Below are positions 25,309 through 33,400 of a DNA stretch of 64,000 nt, piece after piece. The DNA comes from Cellulomonas fimi (lineage in GTDB: Bacteria > Actinomycetota > Actinomycetes > Actinomycetales > Cellulomonadaceae). The notes beneath the pieces were generated by a model. It was not told the origin of the DNA, made no database searches, and saw nothing but the letters and a program-made list of their open reading frames with translations. Every line of letters starts with the position of its first letter. Positions within the stretch are counted from its first letter, which is position 1. The position numbers and the translations under genes were made by a program. The stretch covers positions 28,186 to 92,185 of the forward strand of contig NZ_JAPESW010000015.1 of NCBI RefSeq assembly GCF_028527925.1, given 5' to 3'.

Positions 25309-28043
25309 GGCACGATGTTCCACGAGGCCCCGTCGTACACGGCGACGAGCTCCTGGGCACCCGTCGCGTCGGTCCGCCACATCTCGGCGCCCTTCGGGAT
25401 CGAGATCTTGTTCGGGCCGTACGCCAGCTCGGGGCTGTACGCCGTCGACGCACCGCTCCAGCCGCTCCCGCGGAACGGGTTGCGGTCACCGCCGACGCGG
25501 GCCGTCCCGGTCGCCGGGTCCACGTCGAACGCGTTCGACGCGTCGTAGGCGGCGCTCGGGTGGTGCGTCCTGACCCAGTCGAACATCGCCTCGCGACGGG
25601 CCACGTCGTCGGTGATCTGGTAGAGCGAGTCCGGCATGGACGCCATCGCCTGGAGCGGACCCTCAGGGATACCCGGGTAGACGTAGGACGGCATCGCAGC
25701 GCTGCCGCCGGGCGCGATGCCGTCGCCCGCCATGTACCGCACCGTGAACGCGGAGTCGTTCGCGAGCGAGTACGGCGCCGGGTCCGGCAGCGTGAACGGG
25801 CTGCCCGGGTAGTTGAGCCCGAGCTGGTGGTAGAGCTGCGCGGTCGTCGCACCGTCGACGTCCAGCAAGCGCGACACGAAGCCACCGAGGTTGTCGAGCG
25901 GTGCCGCGCCGAGCGAGTCGATGTGCGCCAGGTGGTCCGGGTCGAAGAACCGGCCCGCGTCGGCACCCAGGACGCCGAGCGCCTGGTTCGGCGTGATGAC
26001 CTTCTGGAGCAGCGTGTCCTCGTACACCGCGGGCATGCGCGAGCGGATGTCGAGCAGCGTGTCGACCTGCGTGCGCGTGAGGTCCTCGACGCGCGTCTGC
26101 ATGAGCTCGCGGAACGCGGTCCGGTTGAGCCCGTGGTCGTACAGGACGTCGTCGAGGACGTCCGTGAACTTGAGCTCGGGACCGTGCGGCGAGCTGCCCG
26201 GGCCGGTCGGACCCGACGCGGGTGGCGGCGTCGAGCCGCCGCCGGTCGCCGGGTCGACGGGGGTCGCCGGGTCGTGCGGAGCACCGCCGGTCGCCGGGTC
26301 GACGGGCGTCGACGGAGCGTGTGGTGCGCCACCCGTGGCCGGGTCGTGCGGCGTGCTGCCCGTGGGCGGGTCGACCGGCGTCGTGGGCGGGTCGACGGGG
26401 TTCGTCGGCGGGTCGACGTGTCCCGGCGTGCCACCCGTCGGCGGGTCCACAGGCGTCTTCGGCGGGTCGACGGGGTTCGTCGGCGGGTCGACCGGCGAGC
26501 CGGAGCCACCGGAGCCCGAGCCGCCGTGGCCCGTGCCGGAGCCCGAGCCGCCGTGGCCGGCGCCGCCGGTCCCGGTGCCCGAGCCGCCCGGCGTCGCCGG
26601 GTCGTGCGAGCCGCCGGTGGGCGCGTCGGTGCCGCCCGTGGTGCTGCCCGGGGGACGTGTGGTCCCGCCGTCGAGCAGGTCGTCGGCACCCGAGCCGGTG
26701 CCGCCCGGCGTGTCGCGGACGGGGTTGCCGTCGGTCCCGACGAGCTGGTGCTCGGGGACCTTGACGGGCTCGGGCACGTCGGCCCCCGTGGTGTCGCCCA
26801 GGTCGACGCGGTCCGGGTCGCGCACCGGGATGTTCGAGCCGAGGTCGTCGCCGAGGTTGGTCGGGACGTCGTCGAGCGTGGTGCCGACGTCGGTGACGTC
26901 GATGTCGATCGCCTTGCCGAGGTCGTCGACCATCTTCATGTTGGTCAGCAGGTCGCCCAGCTTGGGCAGCGCGCCGACGCCCTTGAGGCCCAGCGAGATG
27001 GGGTCGACGAACTCGAGGACGCGCGCGCCCTTGCCGAGCCACGACGAGACGCGTGCGGCCTTGCCCGCGGCACCGGCGGCCGTGGCCGCGCCCTTCGAGC
27101 CGGAGACGGCCGCGCCGGCGGGGATGAAGATCGTGGCGACGTTGAAGATCGCGCCGCCAGCGGCGCGCCCGGGGTCGTCCTCCCAGGTGTCCCACGCGAT
27201 GAGGCCCTTGCCGAGCCCGAGCCACGCGTCGCCCGCGTTGCCCCAGGACCACTCGCCGTCGGCGTAGCCGATGAGGCCGCCCATGCCGATCCAGGTGTTC
27301 TTCATCGTGTCCCAGGACCAGGACCAGTCCTTGATGCCGACGAGCTGCCCGAGGCCCACGACGGTGCCCCACAGGCCGTCGACGACGACGCCGTCCCACA
27401 CGAACCGCTTGACCTGCACGGCCGCGGACTTGGGGCAGTGGTCCTTGCGCTCGACCTCCGACCCCCACGGCATGGCCGCGTCGGTCGGCAGGGCGTCGAG
27501 ACCGTAGCCGAGGGGGTCGTCCTCGCCCGTCATCGCGTGCCACGGCTCGGCGCCGTAGAGCGCACGGATCGCGTTGGCGCAGGTCCGCTCGGCCTCCCAG
27601 AGCTTGACCTGCTCCGCGTTGACGCGCGACACGAGCCCGGTGTTCTCGTCGACCAGGTCCTGGTCGTACTCCCACTCGGCGTTGGACGCGATCTTGCTGC
27701 GGAACGCGTAGGCGTCGCGCTTGACCGCCGCGAGCGACGCCTTGATGGGCCGGATGGCCTCCGCGTACGTCTTGAGCGCCGCCGCGACCTTCTCGACGTC
27801 GTCGCCGAACTGACGCGACTTGGCCTCGACCGGGTCCATGACGACGAACAGCGTGCTCGCCTCGGGCGCCTCGTAGTGCCCGGACAGCCCGCGCCACTTG
27901 TTCACGGCGTCGGCGCCGTGGTCGCGCACGGACGCACCCTGGCCCGCGAGCGCGTCCGCGGCGGCGATGACGCCGTCAGGGTCGAGGTCGTCGCCGGGGA
28001 TGGCGTACGGGTTGATGCCCGAGGCGTAGCACTGGTCGGTCAC
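25305..28043 (-). CDS. large T7SS-secreted effector, candidate polymorphic toxin
   Basis: 912 residues from a GTG that overlaps the preceding gene's stop (GTGA). The N-terminal 200 residues are helical with WXG-like character (NKWRGLSGHYEAPEASTLFV, VEKVAAALKTYAEAIRPIK), typical of T7SS targeting domains. Residues about 205-340 are Trp/Gly-rich and hydrophobic. A Pro/Gly/Thr linker with repeated NPVDPP and TPVDPPTG units occupies about 450-620. The C-terminal 290 residues (GPELKFTDVLDDVLYDHG to SWNIVP) are the presumed toxin domain, which I cannot assign to a known family; an ADP-ribosyltransferase- or TNT-like fold is possible but unproven. Immunity-like genes follow directly. Confidence 0.7.
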   Translation of the reverse strand: MTDQCYASGINPYAIPGDDLDPDGVIAAADALAGQGASVRDHGADAVNKWRGLSGHYEAPEASTLFVVMDPVEAKSRQFGDDVEKVAAALKTYAEAIRPIKASLAAVKRDAYAFRSKIASNAEWEYDQDLVDENTGLVSRVNAEQVKLWEAERTCANAIRALYGAEPWHAMTGEDDPLGYGLDALPTDAAMPWGSEVERKDHCPKSAAVQVKRFVWDGVVVDGLWGTVVGLGQLVGIKDWSWSWDTMKNTWIGMGGLIGYADGEWSWGNAGDAWLGLGKGLIAWDTWEDDPGRAAGGAIFNVATIFIPAGAAVSGSKGAATAAGAAGKAARVSSWLGKGARVLEFVDPISLGLKGVGALPKLGDLLTNMKMVDDLGKAIDIDVTDVGTTLDDVPTNLGDDLGSNIPVRDPDRVDLGDTTGADVPEPVKVPEHQLVGTDGNPVRDTPGGTGSGADDLLDGGTTRPPGSTTGGTDAPTGGSHDPATPGGSGTGTGGAGHGGSGSGTGHGGSGSGGSGSPVDPPTNPVDPPKTPVDPPTGGTPGHVDPPTNPVDPPTTPVDPPTGSTPHDPATGGAPHAPSTPVDPATGGAPHDPATPVDPATGGGSTPPPASGPTGPGSSPHGPELKFTDVLDDVLYDHGLNRTAFRELMQTRVEDLTRTQVDTLLDIRSRMPAVYEDTLLQKVITPNQALGVLGADAGRFFDPDHLAHIDSLGAAPLDNLGGFVSRLLDVDGATTAQLYHQLGLNYPGSPFTLPDPAPYSLANDSAFTVRYMAGDGIAPGGSAAMPSYVYPGIPEGPLQAMASMPDSLYQITDDVARREAMFDWVRTHHPSAAYDASNAFDVDPATGTARVGGDRNPFRGSGWSGASTAYSPELAYGPNKISIPKGAEMWRTDATGAQELVAVYDGASWNIVP

Positions 28044-28387
28044 GGAGTCGGCACCTGGAAGGTCGGGGCGTTCGCGCCGGTGCACGACGCCGCGGCGGAC
28101 TGCTGCTGGGCTGCCATCGTCTCGTCCCCCTCGAGGTACCACCGCGTCGCCGCGGCGGCGCCACCGACGGACGCGTTGATGCGGTTGCCGATCGCCTCGA
28201 GCGTCGGCTTGTGGTGCTCGAAGAACCCGGCGATGGCGTCGCCGATGATCGGGGAGTTACCCGCGGTCACCGCGGACTCGGCCTTGTCCGGCATGGCCTG
28301 GACGACGCTCGACAGGAGTCCGGCGACCGTCCCCACCTTGGTGAGGACGTCCTGGACCCCTGCCGGCTCGATGTGCCACTTCGTCAC
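28040..28387 (-). CDS. DUF6507-like small T7SS protein
   Basis: 115 residues from a GTG start (TKWHIEPAGVQDVLTKVG). The W-x-I-x-PxGVxxVL opening followed by two helices (VAGLLSSVVQAMPDKAESAV, IIGDAIAGFFEHHKPTLEAI) is the pattern I associate with DUF6507, a WXG100-related family found beside actinobacterial T7SS effectors. Probably a secretion partner or chaperone of the effector, whose start overlaps this stop. Confidence 0.65.
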   Translation of the reverse strand: MTKWHIEPAGVQDVLTKVGTVAGLLSSVVQAMPDKAESAVTAGNSPIIGDAIAGFFEHHKPTLEAIGNRINASVGGAAAATRWYLEGDETMAAQQQSAAASCTGANAPTFQVPTP

Positions 28388-28391
28388 GGCG

Positions 28392-28706
28392 TCAGCCGAT
28401 CGCGTCGACGGCCGCCTTGGCCTTCTTCAGCGTGTCCTGCGCCGTGGCGTCGTTCTTCTCGAGCGCGCCGCGGAGCGTGCGGATGATGGTGCGGACCTCA
28501 CCGGCGACGCGGTTCCAGCGCGCCTCCTTGGCGGCGTACTCCTCGGAGACGCCCGACGCCTGGTAGTCGGCCATGGCCGTCTTGACGTCGCGGTCGCGCG
28601 CGTCGATGAGCGCCTCGAGGCGCTGCGCGACGGCGTTGAAGTTCTCCTGCGCGGTCGTGGACGCGCCCAGGTCGAAGTCCCGACGGTCGATGCTGTTGCC
28701 GCTCAT
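28392..28706 (-). CDS. ESAT-6/WXG100-superfamily protein, 104 residues
   Basis: Two long amphipathic helices joined by a turn around residues 45-60. FNAVAQRLEALIDARDRD forms the first helix; SEEYAAKEARWNRVAGEVRTIIRTLRGAL the second, with Trp following instead of preceding the turn. This is the layout of the pore-forming ESAT-6-like group. GGGGAG precedes the ATG. Likely secreted as a heterodimer with the gene upstream and exported by EccC. Confidence 0.7.
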   Translation of the reverse strand: MSGNSIDRRDFDLGASTTAQENFNAVAQRLEALIDARDRDVKTAMADYQASGVSEEYAAKEARWNRVAGEVRTIIRTLRGALEKNDATAQDTLKKAKAAVDAIG

Positions 28707-28717
28707 CGCTCTCCCCC

Positions 28718-29056
28718 TCAGCCCTTCGCCGAACCGAAGCGCGCCGCGTCGAAGGCGGACCCGCCCTGCGCGGCCTGCGTCTCGTCGGCCATCTGCAGGT
28801 CGCCCTCGCCGAACGACTTGTCCATGCCGCCGATGCCCTGGAGCACCGAGGCGAGCGCGCCGTTGAGGTCGACCGCGATGCGGTCCGTCTCACCCTTGAA
28901 CTTGTCGAACGCCGCACGACCGGCGCCGTTGAACTTGCCCTGCAGCGGCTCGGCGGCCGCCGCCAGCTGACGCACCAGCGCGCCGAGGTCCTCGTTCGAC
29001 GACGACGTCTTCTTCGTCAGCGTCGAGAGGACGTCGGATCCCATCGCGAACTTCAC
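28718..29056 (-). CDS. WXG100-type protein, first gene of the T7SS island
   Basis: 112 residues from a GTG six bases after GAGGGGG. The helix-turn-helix layout (VLSTLTKKTSSSNEDLGALVRQLAAAAEPLQGKF, then GAGRAAFDKFKGETDRIAVDL) is that of WXG100 proteins, with FNG at the turn in place of WXG. A C-terminal acidic/glycine-rich tail follows. Being first in the operon, eleven bases before another ESAT-6-like gene, it is probably a small secreted substrate or co-secretion factor. Confidence 0.75.
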   Translation of the reverse strand: MKFAMGSDVLSTLTKKTSSSNEDLGALVRQLAAAAEPLQGKFNGAGRAAFDKFKGETDRIAVDLNGALASVLQGIGGMDKSFGEGDLQMADETQAAQGGSAFDAARFGSAKG

Positions 29057-29158
29057 ATCAACCCCCTCGCGGTTCGGCGTCCCAGGACAGGACGACCCGA
29101 GCATCGTGCCAGGAACCGGACGGAACCGCGTTCCCCTCGTCCACAGGACAGGCCGGAA

Positions 29159-29189
29159 CCACACGTACGGGTGCCTCGGGCACGTGTGG
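29159..29189 (-). promoter_or_regulatory. nested dyad upstream of the T7SS island
   Basis: Outer perfect arms CCACACGT/ACGTGTGG (29159-29166 and 29182-29189) enclose an inner GTGCC-TCG-GGCAC dyad (29171-29183). It lies about 100 bases before the first WXG100 start and may be an operator or an RNA hairpin. The rest of 29057-29338 holds no gene that I can support. Confidence 0.45.
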
Positions 29190-29338
29190 GGACGAGTGCC
29201 TCAAGCACCTTGCTAGCACGGACCCCCGGCACACCGCAGCCCGGGACCGCCCGATTCACCCGCACCGAGCGTGCCGCACGCCGCCGGGCGACCGCGGGAG
29301 GGCCGACGTGCAGGGCCGGTCGACGCCGGTCGTCCGGG

Positions 29339-30103
29339 TCAGTCCCGCGCGGTCAGGACGACCGTGCCCTCGGGCGTCAGGGCGACGGTGTGCTCGGCGT
29401 GCGCGGCGAGCGACCCGTCCGCGGTGCGGATCGTCCAGCCGTCGTCGTCGATGACGTAGTCGTCGCCGCCCGCCATGAACCACGGCTCGATCGCCACGAC
29501 CAGGCCGGCCTTGAGCCGCACGCCCGTGCCCGCACGGCCGAGGTTCGCGACGTGCGGCTCCTCGTGCATGGTCCGCCCGACGCCGTGCCCGCCGAAGTCG
29601 GCGTTGATGCCGTACCCGGCGTCGCGCCCGATACGGCCGATCGCCGCCGACACGTCGCCCATGCGCGCGCCGACCCGCGCGGCGGCGATACCGGCGTCGA
29701 GCGCCCGCTCGGTCGTCGCGATGAGCCGCTGCGCCTCGGGCGTCTGCGTGCCGAGCTGGAACGTGAGCGCCGAGTCGCACACCCAGCCCTCGACCTGCGC
29801 GGCGAAGTCGATGCTCAGCACGTCGCCGTCCTCGAGCACCTGCGCGGACGGCAGGCCGTGCAGCGCGGCGTCGTTGACCGACGTGCACAGCACGCCGGGG
29901 TAGGGGATCGCGCCGAACGACGGGTGGTAGCCGAGGTAGACGGAGTGCGCGCCCGCGTCGTCGATCATGCGGTGCGCGTGCGCGTCGAGGTCGAGGAGCG
30001 TCATGCCGGGCCGCGCGACGTCGCGCAGCGACTGCAGGACTCCGGCGACGAACCGGCCGGCCGGCCGCATCGCCTCGATCTGGGCGGGGTTCTTGAGGGC
30101 CAC
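29339..30103 (-). CDS. map: type I methionine aminopeptidase
   Basis: 254 residues from a GTG behind AAGGTGG. Family landmarks in order: GYHPSFGAIPYPGVLCTSVND (first His), DVLSIDFAAQVEGWVCDSA (metal-binding Asp residues), GHGVGRTMHEEPHV (metal-binding His) and VVAIEPWF with the first metal Glu, and the second Glu in HAEHTVALT. The enzyme removes the initiator Met from nascent proteins co-translationally. No N-terminal zinc/SH3 extension. Transcribed alone, with a long 5' leader that includes a possible short ORF. Confidence 0.92.
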   Translation of the reverse strand: MALKNPAQIEAMRPAGRFVAGVLQSLRDVARPGMTLLDLDAHAHRMIDDAGAHSVYLGYHPSFGAIPYPGVLCTSVNDAALHGLPSAQVLEDGDVLSIDFAAQVEGWVCDSALTFQLGTQTPEAQRLIATTERALDAGIAAARVGARMGDVSAAIGRIGRDAGYGINADFGGHGVGRTMHEEPHVANLGRAGTGVRLKAGLVVAIEPWFMAGGDDYVIDDDGWTIRTADGSLAAHAEHTVALTPEGTVVLTARD

Positions 30104-30321
30104 GGGACCACCTTGTCATGCGTGGCGACGCGACCTGACCCGGGCGAACGGTGTCCGGGCAGGGGACAGCCCGTGGGCCGGACCTGGACGGTCCTGCCGC
30201 GGCGGACGAGGTCGCGGCTCCCACGGGCTGCGGTGACTGCCGGTATTCGCTCGCCGCCCCTCGCCGTGTCCGGCGGGAAGCAACGGGCGGACGTGCAGTC
30301 CGTCCCGAGCTGTTCGGGCGA

Positions 30322-30360
30322 CTAGCGGACAGTCACCTCACGCGTCCTGGAAGACTTCAT
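30322..30360 (-). other. possible 12-codon leader ORF before map
   Basis: Reads MKSSRTREVTVR then TAG, preceded by a perfect AAGGAGGTGG Shine-Dalgarno at a good distance. Directly downstream a 5-bp hairpin (CCCGA/TCGGG, 30304-30318) could form. Just upstream is a palindrome TCGACG-N3-CGTCGA (30390-30404) overlapping a TAGCGT that could be a -10. The map start is 218 bases further on. The strength of the ribosome site is striking for a non-coding leader. I see nothing else in 30104-30451. Confidence 0.4.
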
Positions 30361-30433
30361 GTTCCGGACCACCTCCTTCCCGTGTGCTGTCGACGCTACG
30401 TCGAGACCGGGCGACCGCCAACTCATTTCGCCG

Positions 30434-30450
30434 CCCGCGAAGCGCGCGGG
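30434..30450 (-). terminator. hairpin after the CHAT gene
   Basis: Perfect 6-bp arms CCCGCG/CGCGGG with a five-base loop, starting one base after the stop at 30452. Short, without a U-tract. Confidence 0.4.
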
Positions 30451-30451
30451 G

Positions 30452-33400
30452 TCACGACGTCCACGCGGAGAGCTCCCAGTCGTCCTCGCGCAGCGCGCGC
30501 ACCCCGGCGGATCCGAAGCGTCGCGACCACTCGCGCCCGGTCCGGCAGTCGAGGAAACCGGCGAACATCTCGGTCACGACCCGGTCGCGCACGCGGGGCG
30601 ACGTGACGCACCCGTGGACCGCGGCGTTGTACATGCCGAGCAGCTCGAGGTGCTCGCGGCTGTCGACGGGGTCGGCGGCGCCGAAGACGGCGTCGAGCAC
30701 GTCCCGACGCCCGGAACGCAGCAGCCACGTGCGGGTGCGCATGGGGTGCAGGCCGGCCATGAGGGCGAGCGCGGGGACGGCGGCGTCGAGCGGCAGCGTG
30801 CCGGCGCGGTCGAGGCGCTCGAACGTCCCGAGCACCGCGTCGGGGTGGTGGAGGCCGACGGCGCCGAGCCCGCGCAGGCAGCAGTACCGCCAGCCGGGGT
30901 CGGCGTCGGGGCGCAGCCACTCGTCGAGCACGTCGAGCGACGTCCCGGTCGCGGCGCACGCGAGGCCGAGCGGCACGAAGACGAGGTGACGGCCGCCGAG
31001 CGGACCGGCGGCGGCGTGATCGTCGTGCGGGCGGGCGGTCACCAGCCGGGTGAGCCGGTCCAGGCGCGGCACCCACGACGCGGGCGTGCGGTCCGGGGCG
31101 ACGACGGCGTGCGCGACGAGCAGGGCCCGCTGCGTGCGCGCGTCGCCGCGGTCGGCCAGGTCGGTGACGAGCGCGTCGGTCCCGGCGGGGTCGGCGAGGC
31201 CGTGCACGGCGACGACGAGCGCGGCCAGGACGCGGAACATGGTCGTGTCGGACGCCAGCAGCGTGCGGAGGTCCGGCGTCAGCGCGCCGACGTCGGCGGT
31301 CGGGTCGAGTCCGGCGAGCACGCGTCGTGCGGCGGGCGCCTCGGGCCGGTCACCGCCGAGCTCGACCGGCCCGTCGGGACGTCCTGGCGGGGTGAACAGG
31401 AGGAGCACGCGGCGGGCGATGCGGCGCGCGACGACGCCCTCGACGACGAGGCGCTGCACGAGCGGGCCCCACGGCCGCAGGACCCCGATCCGGTCCACGA
31501 GCACGTGCCGCCACAGCCGGCTCGTCGCGTCCACGACCTCGGGGTCGGCGCACCCGTTGACGTAGTTCGTCACGGTGACCTGCGAGAAGAACGTCACGAG
31601 CGGCCACGTGCCGCGACGCGGCGGGAAGACGCGCAGCCGCCCGACGACCCGGTCGAGCACGTCGCCGATCAGGCGCTGCGGGTCCGACGTGCCGTTGGAG
31701 TACAGCGCGAACGCGGCGGCCACGGCGTGCTGGTCGGTGCTGTCGGGGTCGGTCACGACGCCCGCGTACACGTCGGCCTGCGCGGCTCCGGGGAGCAGAC
31801 ACGTCGCGTGCAGCGCGATGCGCTGGAGCTCGGGCGCGTCGTGCACGGCGAGACGGACCAGGAAAGCGGTCGCGGCGGCGGGCGACCGCTCCGCGTACGT
31901 CGCGAGCACGTCGAACACCGCGCCGCGCAGCAGCGGCACGTCGGACGTCGCGAGGAACCGCACGACGCGCTCGACGGCGGCGGTGTCGCCCGCGCGCAGG
32001 TGCAGCGCGACGAGGTCGCGGTAGGGCAGCCCGAGGAGCAGCGGGTCGTGCACGGACGCGGCGAGGGCGGCGACCCAGTCGCGCTCCAGCGCGCGGTCGC
32101 CGAGCGCGCTCCGTGCGTCGACGCGCACCTCGCGCGCGGGATCCGCTCCCATCGGCGCCGGAGCGGCCACCTCGTCGTCATGCGGCAGCTCGAGGAGGTG
32201 GCCCGGCGCGTGCACGAGCGCGTACGACGCGCCCGCGTCGTCGGGGTGCGCGAGGTCCGCCGCCGTCAGCGCGACCGCACCGCGCACGACGCGGCGGTGC
32301 GCCGCGGCCTCGTCGACCTGCAGGAGGTTCGGCGCACCCGACGGCAGCGCGGGTGCGCGGAGGGTCGCGACGAGCGACGAGTGCGCGAGCCGGCAGCCGT
32401 CGGCGTCGGTCACGACGAGGTCGCCGAGGCCGTCGACGAGCGCGGCGATCCGCGGCAGCGTCGAGCCGAGCCACCGGACGAGCGCCGGGAGCGGCACGGG
32501 CCCGCGGGCGACCGCGAGGTGCCCGAGCAGCGGCTCGACCACGGCCGCCCACTGGTCGCGCCACGTCGGCCCGAACGACTGCTCGAGCGTCGCGCGCAGG
32601 TGCCGCTCCGACGACGCGTCGAGGCCGCGCGGGAGCTCGAGGTCGTCGAGCGCCACGTCGGGACGCGCGAGCAGCTCGTCGGCCGCGTTGCGCGCGACGA
32701 GGAAGTTCCCGCCGGCCCGCGCGACGAGCGTGGCGACGTCGTCATCGTCGCGGCCGCTCCCGGCGAGGCGCCGGCGCAGGTAGCCCGTGAGGTCCGCGTC
32801 GACGAGCGCGCGCCGGTGCGGGCTCGCGAGGTCCAGGCGTGCGGCGGAGAGCGTGTCGAGCACCGTCGCGACCGCGGGGTCGGTGCCCGCGACCAGCACG
32901 CGCACGCCCGGGACGGCGGCGAGGCGCAGGACGGGGTCGAGGGCGTCGTGGTCGAGCCCGTCGACGAGCACGCGCACGGTCGTCCCCGGCGGCGCGGTCG
33001 AGAGCGCGGCGCGCAGCGGCTGCCCGACGAGCACCGCGAACAGCTCCTCGGGCGGCAGGTGCGCGAGCCCGTACGGTCCGGCGGCGTCGGCGCGGACCGG
33101 CTGCCAGCCGGGCACGGTGCCCGCGAGCTGCTCGGCCAGGGAGCGGACGACGGCGCGCGGGTCGACGGCCGCACCGCCGCCGCCCGGGGCGCTCACGTGC
33201 ACCGCGCTCCAGCGGCCGCGGACGGACTCCAGGAGGTCGACAAGGGCGTCCGGCTCGTCGGGCGTGGACCCCGCGCCGGCCAGCCACCCGGCGAGGACCG
33301 ACGTCCCCGACCCGACGTCGCCCGTGAGCAGGAGGGCCGTCGACGCGCTGTCCATCCACGCGGCGACCTCCCGCACGGCCCACCAGCGCGGCTGCAGCAC

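Noticed and set aside
25305..28043. Naming the effector toxin as a TNT-type NAD glycohydrolase
   Set aside because: The C-terminus has some Gly/Tyr-rich similarity but I do not see the family's characteristic closing motifs, so the domain is left unassigned.
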